Of a stretch of DNA of 8,259 bases, positions 1 through 5,505 are shown piece after piece. The position numbers and the translations under genes are program-made. Every line of letters begins with the position of its first letter. Position 1 is the stretch's first letter. Under the pieces are notes generated by a model. That model was not told the DNA's origin and did no database searches. It saw only the letters and a list, made by a program, of their open reading frames with translations. Source of the stretch: Pseudomonadota bacterium (GTDB taxonomy: Bacteria; Pseudomonadota; Gammaproteobacteria; Acidithiobacillales; Acidithiobacillaceae); NCBI GenBank assembly GCA_021840785.1, contig JAKBXD010000059.1:1-8259 (forward strand), written 5' to 3'.

Positions 1-31
1 GGGGGTGGGGGGGCTGGGGGGGTGGGGGGGG
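1..31 (+). repeat. G-rich tract, four-run G-quadruplex motif
   Basis: Four uninterrupted G runs (5, 7, 7 and 8 G) are separated by loops of one or two bases (T, CT, T). This is a textbook parallel G-quadruplex motif on the plus strand. It ends directly at the stop codon (32-34) of the last minus-strand gene, so that operon's transcript continues into a C-rich tail. The tract may extend beyond the window. Low-complexity tracts like this are also error-prone in sequencing, so the exact run lengths are uncertain. Confidence 0.7.
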
Positions 32-490
32 TTACAGAATAAAATCGCCTACGGGGATACCGCCGGGGCCGCGCGCAACTTCCCGCGCCTTCATTGTTTC
101 TGCGGTCTTTTTGGCATCCTCAATTTGCGACTTGAGGGCGACCGCCAACAATTTGTTGAACGCATCCCCACCGCCGCACGCGGCCTTGAATTCTCGCAAA
201 CTCATCTGATGGGGATAAAAAGTGCCTTGGGTTTGAGGGCTTATAAGAACCCGAATTTCAGGGATGCCAGAGTCCAAGGCGACGCGCCCGGTGTACACCA
301 TCTTCCCTCGCTTGCCATTGGCAACACCACGACTTTCACGCCCTTGAAACTCCCATGAAATGCCCACCTTTGACACGTCAAAAAACAGGGCACCCAGATC
401 GCGCAGCGCGTCGCGAATCGCTACAGCCTCTTTCTTGGCAGCGTCCTTACATTCCTGTGTCAGCTCTTTCAGATCGTCATTTTCAACCAT
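32..490 (-). CDS. Hypothetical protein, 152 aa, last gene of a four-gene operon
   Basis: I do not recognise a family. The protein starts with a charged, probably helical segment (residues 1-35, rich in E, K and D). A beta-rich middle follows (about 38-85, with GISWEFQG and KMVYTGRV), then a C-terminal helical region (about 96-137). There is no signal peptide or membrane segment, so it is probably cytoplasmic. I chose the ATG at 490 over an in-frame TTG at 505 because GAGGG (499-503) lies 8 nt upstream of it. It begins 15 nt after the stop of the membrane-protein gene and is presumably co-transcribed with it. It ends at a TAA next to the G-rich tract at the window edge. Codon use looks like the neighbours. 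Real gene is likely; function unknown. Confidence 0.75.
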   Translation of the reverse strand: MVENDDLKELTQECKDAAKKEAVAIRDALRDLGALFFDVSKVGISWEFQGRESRGVANGKRGKMVYTGRVALDSGIPEIRVLISPQTQGTFYPHQMSLREFKAACGGGDAFNKLLAVALKSQIEDAKKTAETMKAREVARGPGGIPVGDFIL

Positions 491-505
491 AGTATCTACC
501 CTCAA

Positions 506-889
506 TCAATAGCCCGACTGCGCCAGGGTGTTGATGGTCGCGCACTCCTTCTCCTTCGGCGTCGTCGGGGCGCCGCCGCTCCAGCCGGTGTTCTGCGCCC
601 GGGCATGGCAATACCGGACGGCCCGCCGCCATTGGGCCGAACCCTCCGACGCCTCCATGGTCCAGTGTCCCGAACCGCCCACTGCGCCAGTGCCCTTACT
701 GTAATAGCGAATGATCTGTGCGATGGGCGCGTTTGCCGCCGGGGGAGAATACTTATGGAGCAAATGCCCGGCCATGGCCGCGGCGATCGTTACGCCACCC
801 AGCAATCCGCCCGCTTTTACCAACAGGTCCAGCCAATGATTCTGCGCACGCGGCGCAGGCATATACTGGTATTGGGGTTGGTAGCTCAT
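506..889 (-). CDS. Small single-pass membrane protein, 127 aa
   Basis: No family recognised. The first 17 residues are rich in Tyr, Gln and Pro (MSYQPQYQYMPAPRAQNHW). A single hydrophobic segment follows at about residues 20-44 (LLVKAGGLLGGVTIAAAMAG). The remaining 80 residues contain a Trp/Gly-rich stretch and two cysteines (C94, C116) that could form a disulfide if this part is periplasmic. The likely topology is a short cytoplasmic N terminus, one helix and a periplasmic C-terminal domain, but it is inferred only from hydrophobicity. The start ATG overlaps the stop of the upstream RHH gene (shared TCAT at 886-889), so translation is probably coupled. Pairing a membrane protein with a DNA-binding regulator could suggest an entry-exclusion, immunity or signalling role, but nothing in the sequence proves that. 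Confidence 0.75.
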   Translation of the reverse strand: MSYQPQYQYMPAPRAQNHWLDLLVKAGGLLGGVTIAAAMAGHLLHKYSPPAANAPIAQIIRYYSKGTGAVGGSGHWTMEASEGSAQWRRAVRYCHARAQNTGWSGGAPTTPKEKECATINTLAQSGY

Positions 890-1164
890 TTTAGTGACCT
901 CCGTTTTTTGCGCGCCGTGCGCGCCTTCACCCTATGCTCCGTCGGGGAAATTGGTGTTTTCTTTTCCACTTTCGCCAAGGCTTTTTCACACGCCCGAAAC
1001 ACCCACGCCTGCCGACTTACCTTCGCAGCTTTAACTACCTCATCAATTCTTTTGAGAAGTGGCGTCGGCCACGCCATGCTTACGCGCCGCAGATCGTCTT
1101 TGTGTGCGGCAAAATACTTCTGCACACTTTCCAGGTGCCTGCGCTTTTTCTCTAATTCGTCCAC
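886..1164 (-). CDS. Ribbon-helix-helix (RHH) DNA-binding protein, 92 aa
   Basis: A probable transcriptional repressor or plasmid-control protein. Residues 27-67 fit the RHH (MetJ/Arc/CopG-like) pattern. A short strand (RVSMAWP, 27-33) would insert into the major groove. Helix A (TPLLKRIDEVVKAAK) contains the usual 'leucine...ID' core. A turn (VSR) follows, then helix B (RQAWVFRACEKALAKVE). Both ends are basic: KKRRH near the N terminus, and a K/R-rich tail from about 78 to 92 that may add non-specific DNA contacts. RHH proteins act as dimers. The start is a GTG at 1164 with GAGGA (1172-1176) 7 nt upstream. It is the second gene of the operon and overlaps the next gene by 4 nt. The operon promoter holds a 14-bp palindrome, so autoregulation is likely (inference). 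A ParG- or CopG-like role cannot be excluded; no ParA partner is visible here. Confidence 0.75.
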   Translation of the reverse strand: MDELEKKRRHLESVQKYFAAHKDDLRRVSMAWPTPLLKRIDEVVKAAKVSRQAWVFRACEKALAKVEKKTPISPTEHRVKARTARKKRRSLK

Positions 1165-1206
1165 CGCGTCATCCTCAAAAAAGGGGCCGTCCGTGGCCCA
1201 GATGAT

Positions 1207-1467
1207 CTATTCGTCAAAGCCGTTGAATGGGCGCGGTGCGCACGGTATTCCCATCTCTGCCTCATAAATGGTCCCGAAATTGCGGCGCACCTCAACCTTC
1301 ACAATCTCCTGGATAATGATGCTCCGTCCATCTGGGTACTGGCCCAAGTCAAATCCATACCCACAAAATGACACTTCATAGTCGAGGCCGCGCATGTTGT
1401 AGCCCTTGCGGCGCAAGCGCACCTTAACATCGGCAATCGCCAACTTCTCTAACTCTTCCATCTTCAT
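1207..1467 (-). CDS. Hypothetical protein, 86 aa, first gene of the RHH operon
   Basis: Not recognised. It is a small soluble protein with a helical N terminus (MKMEELEKLAIADVKVRLRR) and then a beta-rich remainder containing aromatic and glycine-rich stretches (YEVSFCGYGFDLGQYPDGR). It has two cysteines and no membrane segment. The start is well supported: GAGGG (1475-1479) sits 7 nt before the ATG. It is the first gene after the promoter at 1511-1538, and the gap to the following RHH gene is 42 nt. Length, start signal and codon use argue for a real gene, but I infer no function. Confidence 0.7.
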   Translation of the reverse strand: MKMEELEKLAIADVKVRLRRKGYNMRGLDYEVSFCGYGFDLGQYPDGRSIIIQEIVKVEVRRNFGTIYEAEMGIPCAPRPFNGFDE

Positions 1468-1486
1468 ATTTAATCCCTCATGTATC

Positions 1487-1501
1487 GCCCCGCACGGGGG
1501 C
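1487..1501 (-). other. GC hairpin in the leader of the RHH operon
   Basis: A 5-bp perfect GC stem (GCCCC/GGGGC) with a 5-nt loop lies between the predicted transcription start and the Shine-Dalgarno site of the 86-aa gene. It is short but all G-C. It could stabilise the 5' end of the mRNA. There is no T run, so it is not a terminator. Confidence 0.4.
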
Positions 1502-1510
1502 TACAACACC

Positions 1511-1538
1511 ATAATACACTATCAACATGTTGATGCAA
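1511..1538 (-). promoter_or_regulatory. Sigma70-type promoter of the RHH operon
   Basis: Read on the minus strand there is a -35 TTGCAT (1533-1538), a 16-bp spacer and a -10 TATTAT (1511-1516, one mismatch to TATAAT). A run of seven A lies just upstream of the -35 (1543-1549 as T on plus) and could act as an UP element. The predicted transcription start is near 1504, giving a leader of about 37 nt to the ATG at 1467. A perfect palindrome fills most of the spacer, an arrangement typical of repressor control. Confidence 0.65.
1521..1534. promoter_or_regulatory. 14-bp perfect palindrome (putative operator)
   Basis: ATCAACATGTTGAT is its own reverse complement. It lies in the spacer and touches the inner end of the -35 of the RHH operon promoter, so a bound protein would block RNA polymerase. 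The RHH protein encoded in the same operon is the simplest candidate ligand. That assignment is inference; the palindrome and its position are directly visible. Confidence 0.65.
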
Positions 1539-1634
1539 GCCCTTTTTTTATCGAGCCGACGAGCGGTCATTTCCAGGGATGAGTGGCCTAAATTGTGATC
1601 GTTTTTCGTACCACTTTTTGAGCCAGCCCGGACA

Positions 1635-1661
1635 TAAAAAAGGCCCCCATCCTTGGGGGCC
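1635..1661 (-). terminator. Rho-independent terminator of the outer-membrane protein gene
   Basis: On the minus strand a 7-bp perfect stem (GGCCCCC/GGGGGCC, arms at 1655-1661 and 1642-1648) with a 6-nt loop is followed by six T (A run at 1636-1641 on plus). It lies 46 nt past the stop codon of the outer-membrane protein gene and insulates it from the downstream RHH operon, which has its own promoter. Confidence 0.85.
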
Positions 1662-1706
1662 AATTGCCGTCATGGACGGCAGGGAGGTTTTGCATCGTGA
1701 ACCGAT

Positions 1707-3254
1707 TTAGAACCGTCCGCGCAGGCTTAGTTCCGCGCTCTTGGTAACGGCTGTTTCCATGGAAAACATGTAGCCCCCGCCGGTCTCGCTTTGATAGTTG
1801 TACGATGCTTGCGCCCACAGTTCGGGCGTCAGGCGCTTCGTTAGACTAATGGTTAACCCTGGATTATAACTGTTCCATGGACGGGCCGGATTGTATGGAG
1901 CCAACGCCTGCATCAGAGTTCCGGGCATCACTGCCCCAAAAGACTCGAACTTTTCACCGCCCACATAAGTGAGCCCGCCGCCCCATCCATCGCCACGGAC
2001 GCCGACTTTCACAATTTTACCCATTGTGATGGAAGCGTCATTGGTTGCGCAGATTTGGCAGTCCGGGAAGGCTGCGCCCAAAGACAGGCTCACACCACGC
2101 CCATGGACCGTTCCCATCAAAACACGTGGGGCATGGAATCCGCCTGCGCCCCATGGAGATTGGGAATACCCGACCTTCCATCCCTGGCCGGAGATCGACA
2201 AGCTCGGGGTCACCGAGATCGCGCTTCCGCCTACGGCCGTGGTCGAGGCTGTGGTGATCGTGGGGCACCCCTGGGTGGTGCAAGTGGGGGACATCCACTG
2301 GCTCGTCTCCCCGCCTGACAACGATTGCTCGCCCAGCCAGCCGATCTTGATCCCGGGAGTGAACGTCACCCCCCAAAGATTCCATGGGGACTGGACGGAC
2401 CCATGGAGATATTGGGTGCCCACCGAGTCGCGGGTGTTAAGTGGGGCAAACAAGATCGTATTAAACCCCAAGATCACATTTTCGGTCCCCTGCAGAACCG
2501 GGTTAGAGACCTGCCACTTTTGAGACATGCCGGCCAGAGAGAATCGCAGCGGGACCGTCCAGGGCGTCCAGAAATTAAAATCCACCGGACGGCGGGTGTG
2601 GAAAGCAAATCCATACCCGCTTGACTGGTAGTTGTCGCCGGCGGTGGAAGTGCCACTGTACCCGGGCGCAAAAGAATTTTCCGCCATTGTCCGCGTTGTG
2701 TACCAGGCCGATCCGGTATAAAACGGGCGAGCCTTGGCCTTCACCGGCACCGCCTTGGGCATGGACTTGTGAGCTGCCGCCTCCAGGCTGGACACCTGCG
2801 CCTCCAGGCGATTCAGTGCTGCCCGCTGTCCCTGGCCGGTCGGGGTTGCGAGCCCCAACGCCGCGCGGGTGGTCGCGTCCACGATCACCTGGCGGTCTTT
2901 GGCCGCCGATCCACGATGCACGATCCCCACGAACTGGGAGATGATCTTACGGCGCGGGATGCCGGCTTGCACCAACGAGTTGCGCACCGAGGCCGCGCGC
3001 TCGCCGGACAGCACAAAATTATAGGCACGGCCCCCAACTGGCGAGGCGCCTGCACGCAAAAGCACAACTTGGCCGGGCTTAGATGTGGCAGACTTGGCCT
3101 GGCTCAAAAGCGCCTTTGAGATGCTGGTAGGGGTGGTGGAGCCGTTTGCAAAATTCACGGCCCCCAGCTGGCGGGCATGGGCGGCCGCAATGGTCAAAAA
3201 GATCATGGCCCCCCACGCAATCATAAAAGTACGATACGGCTTGTTGGCCTTCAT
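1707..3254 (-). CDS. Outer-membrane protein: OmpA-like domain followed by a beta-barrel, 515 aa
   Basis: A probable outer-membrane protein. Residues 1-27 form a signal peptide (MKANKPYRTF, a hydrophobic core, cleavage after AHA). Residues about 31-127 resemble an OmpA C-terminal-like domain, seen in the run NFVLSGERAASVRNSL then QAGIPRRKI. The position of the usual Asp of the 'TD..G' motif, which binds diaminopimelate, appears as Ser-Pro (GASPVGG), while the Arg in LSGERA is kept. A short heptad-like helix (about 132-152, LNRLEAQVSSLEAA) links it to a C-terminal region of about 350 residues rich in alternating aromatic and glycine strands. This ends in Phe (SLRGRF), as expected for BAM-inserted barrels. 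Two cysteine pairs occur (C365/C370, C449/C452). The domain order is the reverse of classical OmpA. The start at 3254 is fixed by a perfect AAGGAGGT (3262-3269) 7 nt upstream; a longer in-frame reading to 3347 lacks a signal peptide at its N terminus. It is a single-gene unit ended by a terminator. Substrate or partner unknown. Confidence 0.75.
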   Translation of the reverse strand: MKANKPYRTFMIAWGAMIFLTIAAAHARQLGAVNFANGSTTPTSISKALLSQAKSATSKPGQVVLLRAGASPVGGRAYNFVLSGERAASVRNSLVQAGIPRRKIISQFVGIVHRGSAAKDRQVIVDATTRAALGLATPTGQGQRAALNRLEAQVSSLEAAAHKSMPKAVPVKAKARPFYTGSAWYTTRTMAENSFAPGYSGTSTAGDNYQSSGYGFAFHTRRPVDFNFWTPWTVPLRFSLAGMSQKWQVSNPVLQGTENVILGFNTILFAPLNTRDSVGTQYLHGSVQSPWNLWGVTFTPGIKIGWLGEQSLSGGETSQWMSPTCTTQGCPTITTASTTAVGGSAISVTPSLSISGQGWKVGYSQSPWGAGGFHAPRVLMGTVHGRGVSLSLGAAFPDCQICATNDASITMGKIVKVGVRGDGWGGGLTYVGGEKFESFGAVMPGTLMQALAPYNPARPWNSYNPGLTISLTKRLTPELWAQASYNYQSETGGGYMFSMETAVTKSAELSLRGRF

Positions 3255-3261
3255 GATGTGT

Positions 3262-3269
3262 ACCTCCTT
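3262..3269 (-). promoter_or_regulatory. Perfect Shine-Dalgarno that fixes the OMP start
   Basis: AAGGAGGT on the minus strand lies 7 nt before the ATG at 3254. It decides between this start and an in-frame start 93 nt further upstream. Confidence 0.85.
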
Positions 3270-3270
3270 G

Positions 3271-3310
3271 CCCCCAAGGGGTGGGGGCTTCACCCCATGG
3301 GGCTTGGGGG
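3271..3310 (-). promoter_or_regulatory. Inverted repeats directly before the OMP ribosome-binding site
   Basis: CCCCCAAG (3271-3278) and CTTGGGGG (3303-3310) form a perfect 8-bp inverted repeat. A second, competing 6-bp repeat lies inside it (GGGGTG 3278-3283 and CACCCC 3291-3296, 7-nt loop). In the OMP mRNA the outer stem ends 1 nt before the Shine-Dalgarno. The two stems share one base, so they could be alternative structures. A role in mRNA stability or translational control is inferred. Confidence 0.5.
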
Positions 3311-3556
3311 AAATTGGGTGGGGTGGGCTCGCGGCTAGCGCCGCCACTGGTGCCCGCCGCGCGGGGCATGCGCTCGCGCTCGGGCGCGCCGCCGATCAGC
3401 GCCCCCTGTGGTTCTGCAGGGGTGTCAGGTGGCTGGGTGTTGGAGGACTGCACAGCTGTTGGGGGGGTGCCCATGTTTCCTGTGGAAGGCAGCAGAGCTA
3501 AGGATCTGTATGGGGTGACCGGACGCTTCGCGTCCGCCACGGTTTGGGTTGGGAGG

Positions 3557-3581
3557 GGCCAGGGCCGTTAGGCCCAAGGCC
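3557..3581. other. GC-rich hairpin after the replication operon
   Basis: Two nested perfect arms, GGGCC/GGCCC with a GTTA loop (3562-3575) and flanking GGCC/GGCC, pair with one small internal mismatch. It lies 16-40 nt beyond the stop of the initiator gene. It lacks the T run of an intrinsic terminator but could halt transcription weakly or form a cruciform. Confidence 0.45.
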
Positions 3582-3590
3582 ACGACCTCT

Positions 3591-3610
3591 ATAGGGCTAT
3601 AAAGCCCTAT
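3591..3610. repeat. 8-bp perfect inverted repeat spanning the initiator stop codon
   Basis: ATAGGGCT (3591-3598) and AGCCCTAT (3603-3610) are separated by ATAA. A further CCCTAT at 3615-3620 repeats the half-site in direct orientation. The minus-strand stop TAG of the initiator lies inside it. It sits just next to the 21-bp repeats and, with AT-rich surroundings, could be a protein-binding or unwinding element of an origin (inference). Confidence 0.55.
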
Positions 3611-4496
3611 TAAACCCTATAAGGCCGGGCGTCTGTGCCAGTGGGCCGGGCGTCTGTGCCAGTGGGCCGGGCGTCTGTGCCAGTGGGCCGGGCGTCTGTG
3701 CCAGGGTGCGCGTGTCAATGATGTGCCCGTCTGATATCTCCAGGCCATACACTCCAAACCCCGCCATGTCCTCTGCTAACCTCCGTTTGGCATCCCATCG
3801 TCCTTGCCCGCGAGGGATCTTTAGCTGGTCTAACACTGTCTCCAATAATAGGCCGGTCTGGTGCCACTTTTTCCTGTCGTGCCCTAGAAGTAGCCGCGCC
3901 ACCGCCTTCGATATGCTATTTTTCATATGAATGATGGCCGTTGGGTCGTACCACAATCCTATATCTCCCATCAGGGCCGCCCATGGAGCGCTTAGCGTGA
4001 TTTTCCAGAGCCGCCGCTCCTGTCCTGGGTTAAGCGGGTCGAGTGATGTGATGGTCGCCCACTCCTTGGCATTAACGATCTTTGTTACCCCACCTCGTTT
4101 GCCGCCATTAATTTCCCATTCGACGTCCGCGTTCCGTAGGTCATCAAAAAGAATATTTAGCTCCTCCGAGCTGTATAGCGACAGCGTCTTTTTTGCGGTT
4201 CTCTTACGTCGTTTCCCGGAGGCGAGTGCGCGCCGCAGAGTATAAGGATCTGTGAGTATTTGAACGCGCCCGTCCGCCTCCGTGAAGGTTTGGAGTGCGG
4301 TGCGTTGCGTGATCTCCATCACGTCCGCATGCCGCTGCCCAAGCCGGCCTTTGATGCGGGCTTTTCCCCAGTCCGTCGTTACCCAATCCCCTGTTAACAA
4401 TACCGGGGATCGGGTGGATTGAAAAATTAGCATCCGCGCCACTTGTGCAGACGTCGTCGGGATGAGTTGTTTTGGTTTTTTAAAAAGGGCAGTCAT
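3597..4496 (-). CDS. Probable plasmid replication initiator (Rep), 299 aa
   Basis: Likely binds the origin and recruits the helicase encoded just upstream. The evidence is partly context: it is the third gene of an operon with a DnaB-like helicase and carries iteron-sized repeats. The protein has no enzyme motifs. It looks like two alpha/beta winged-helix regions. The first (about 50-190) contains GQRHADVMEITQRTAL and WEINGGKRGGVTKI. The second (about 191-262) has SISKAVARLLLGHDRKKW then TGLLLETVLDQLKIPRGQGR, similar in layout to the second domain of iteron-plasmid Rep proteins. Residues 265-291 are four copies of LAQTPGP, probably a flexible tail. I chose ATG 4496 because GGAG (4503-4506) lies 6 nt upstream; in-frame ATG 4532 or GTG 4538 would add 12-14 residues. 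It overlaps the helicase gene by 17 nt. The family assignment is not certain; a regulator is the alternative. Confidence 0.6.
   Translation of the reverse strand: MTALFKKPKQLIPTTSAQVARMLIFQSTRSPVLLTGDWVTTDWGKARIKGRLGQRHADVMEITQRTALQTFTEADGRVQILTDPYTLRRALASGKRRKRTAKKTLSLYSSEELNILFDDLRNADVEWEINGGKRGGVTKIVNAKEWATITSLDPLNPGQERRLWKITLSAPWAALMGDIGLWYDPTAIIHMKNSISKAVARLLLGHDRKKWHQTGLLLETVLDQLKIPRGQGRWDAKRRLAEDMAGFGVYGLEISDGHIIDTRTLAQTPGPLAQTPGPLAQTPGPLAQTPGLIGFNRAL
3623..3704. repeat. 21-bp tandem direct repeats (3.9 copies), possible iterons
   Basis: Three identical 21-bp units begin at 3623, 3644 and 3665 and are followed by a 19-bp partial unit (3686-3704). The unit starts GGCCGGGCGTCTG. Because 21 is a multiple of three, the array encodes LAQTPGP repeats at the C terminus of the initiator. 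The unit length equals two helical turns and falls in the usual range for plasmid iterons (about 17-22 bp), so the array may be bound by the initiator. A simple slipped-strand expansion of coding sequence is the alternative. Confidence 0.85.
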
Positions 4497-5505
4497 TGCC
4501 AACTCCGTTTCCGTTCTTCTTATTAAACTCATCCGCACCGCCCCCCATGATATTGGCTAAGCCCCGTTTGGGTTTGCCGGGGGCAGGCGCAACCGGCTGG
4601 CAACTTGGGAGGGCTTGCACATCACAAAACTCCATCTTCTCTCCTATCCACCCCATGAGCGCCGTCCCATCTGGACCGTGACGGTTTTTGCGACAGATAA
4701 TCTCTGCCGTGCCTTTGCTTTCAGTTGCTGGGTTATAAAGCTCATCGCGGTACAAAAATAATATCAAGTCCGCATCCTGCTCGATGGCTCCTGACTCTCG
4801 CAGGTCGGCCAGATCGGGGCGTTTATTGGGCCGATTTTCCACTGCCCTGTTCAGTTGTGAAATGGCAACGATTGGCAGGTTCAGCTCCTTGGCTAACATC
4901 TTCAATCCCCGACTTATGCCCGCAATTTCTTGTTCGCGGTTGCCGTGCCGGCCACGATCCCCGGCAATCAGTTGGATGTAGTCAACCACTACTAATCCTA
5001 ACGGAGGACGCCCGGCTGGTTGCACGGACTTAGCGATCAATCGCGCTTTGTTTAATATTTCATCCGAACTTGAGCTTCGAGAATCAACCAGGAAGTTAAG
5101 CCCATTGATCCATTTTAAAGCGTCCACGATCCTAGAGTAGTCTGCATCTTTGAGATTGTCCGCCTCCCTCAACCGGTTCACGGATACCCCGCTTCTCCGG
5201 CTTATGGATCGCTCTATCAATTCCATGGCGCTCATTTCTAAGCTGACATATAACACAGTTTTGTCTATTGACACAGCCTCACATAATTGCTGCGCGAGCG
5301 CCGATTTTCCGACCCTTGGGCGCGCCGCTACGACGATTAGTCGGCCGGGGGATAGCCACGTTTTGCCGACGACTTTATCTATTTCTGGCAAGCTGGATGG
5401 TACGTGGTCGGTTTCCCCATGCGCGCGTTTTTCTAGGAGATCAATGTAGTCCCGCGCGAGATCTCCGACCCATTGGGCGGACGGTGGCCGTTGTTGGGTT
5501 GTCAT
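4480..5505 (-). CDS. DnaB-like replicative helicase lacking the usual N-terminal domain, 341 aa
   Basis: A RecA-fold ATPase that should unwind DNA at a replication fork as a ring. All DnaB C-terminal motifs are present: Walker A ARPRVGKSAL (K67), the VSLEMSAMELIERSI segment, Walker B VVVDYIQLI (D175), QLNRAVENR with KRPDLADLRESGAIEQDAD (about 218-246), and the arginine-finger region CRKNRHGPDG (about 271-280). The catalytic domain therefore looks intact. Only about 40 residues precede it, whereas chromosomal DnaB (around 470 aa) has an N-terminal domain and linker helix there. The C terminus is a glycine/asparagine-rich tail ending NDCPF, similar to the acidic 'D-x-P-F' tip of SSB. The start ATG overlaps the upstream stop (TCAT 5502-5505), and AGGAGG lies 4 nt before it. 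Phage and plasmid helicases of this short kind are known. Distinguishing it from a RadA or KaiC-like ATPase is easy because the DnaB-specific DLRESG motif is present. Confidence 0.92.
   Translation of the reverse strand: MTTQQRPPSAQWVGDLARDYIDLLEKRAHGETDHVPSSLPEIDKVVGKTWLSPGRLIVVAARPRVGKSALAQQLCEAVSIDKTVLYVSLEMSAMELIERSISRRSGVSVNRLREADNLKDADYSRIVDALKWINGLNFLVDSRSSSSDEILNKARLIAKSVQPAGRPPLGLVVVDYIQLIAGDRGRHGNREQEIAGISRGLKMLAKELNLPIVAISQLNRAVENRPNKRPDLADLRESGAIEQDADLILFLYRDELYNPATESKGTAEIICRKNRHGPDGTALMGWIGEKMEFCDVQALPSCQPVAPAPGKPKRGLANIMGGGADEFNKKNGNGVGNDCPF

Larger units (their letters stand above)
3255..3596. other. G-rich 342-bp gap between the initiator and OMP genes
   Basis: No convincing gene lies here. 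A proline-rich open frame runs through it on the minus strand (from a GTG at 3540), but it has no Shine-Dalgarno and overlaps the OMP signal-peptide region. The stretch holds the inverted repeats before the OMP start, two plus-strand G-quadruplex motifs (3306-3327 and 3546-3564) and two hairpins. One is a 7-bp stem at 3520-3536 (CGGACGC/GCGTCCG). The other is GGCC-A-GGGCC/GGCCC-AA-GGCC at 3557-3581. I see no clear promoter for the OMP gene. Neither hairpin has a T run, so none is a standard terminator. Its position beside the repeats in the initiator gene makes it a possible part of a replication origin. Confidence 0.5.

Noticed and set aside
3255..3347. Longer N terminus for the outer-membrane protein
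   Set aside because: The added 31 residues are proline-rich and would bury the signal peptide; the perfect Shine-Dalgarno fits the start at 3254.
3079..3540. Minus-strand proline-rich open frame of 153 codons
   Set aside because: It starts at a GTG without a ribosome-binding site, runs through the OMP signal-peptide region in another frame and gives a low-complexity Pro/Gly-rich product typical of GC-rich shadow frames. A short real peptide in 3255-3540 is not fully excluded.
3623..3704. CRISPR array
   Set aside because: The repeats are directly tandem with no spacers and encode a peptide repeat in frame.
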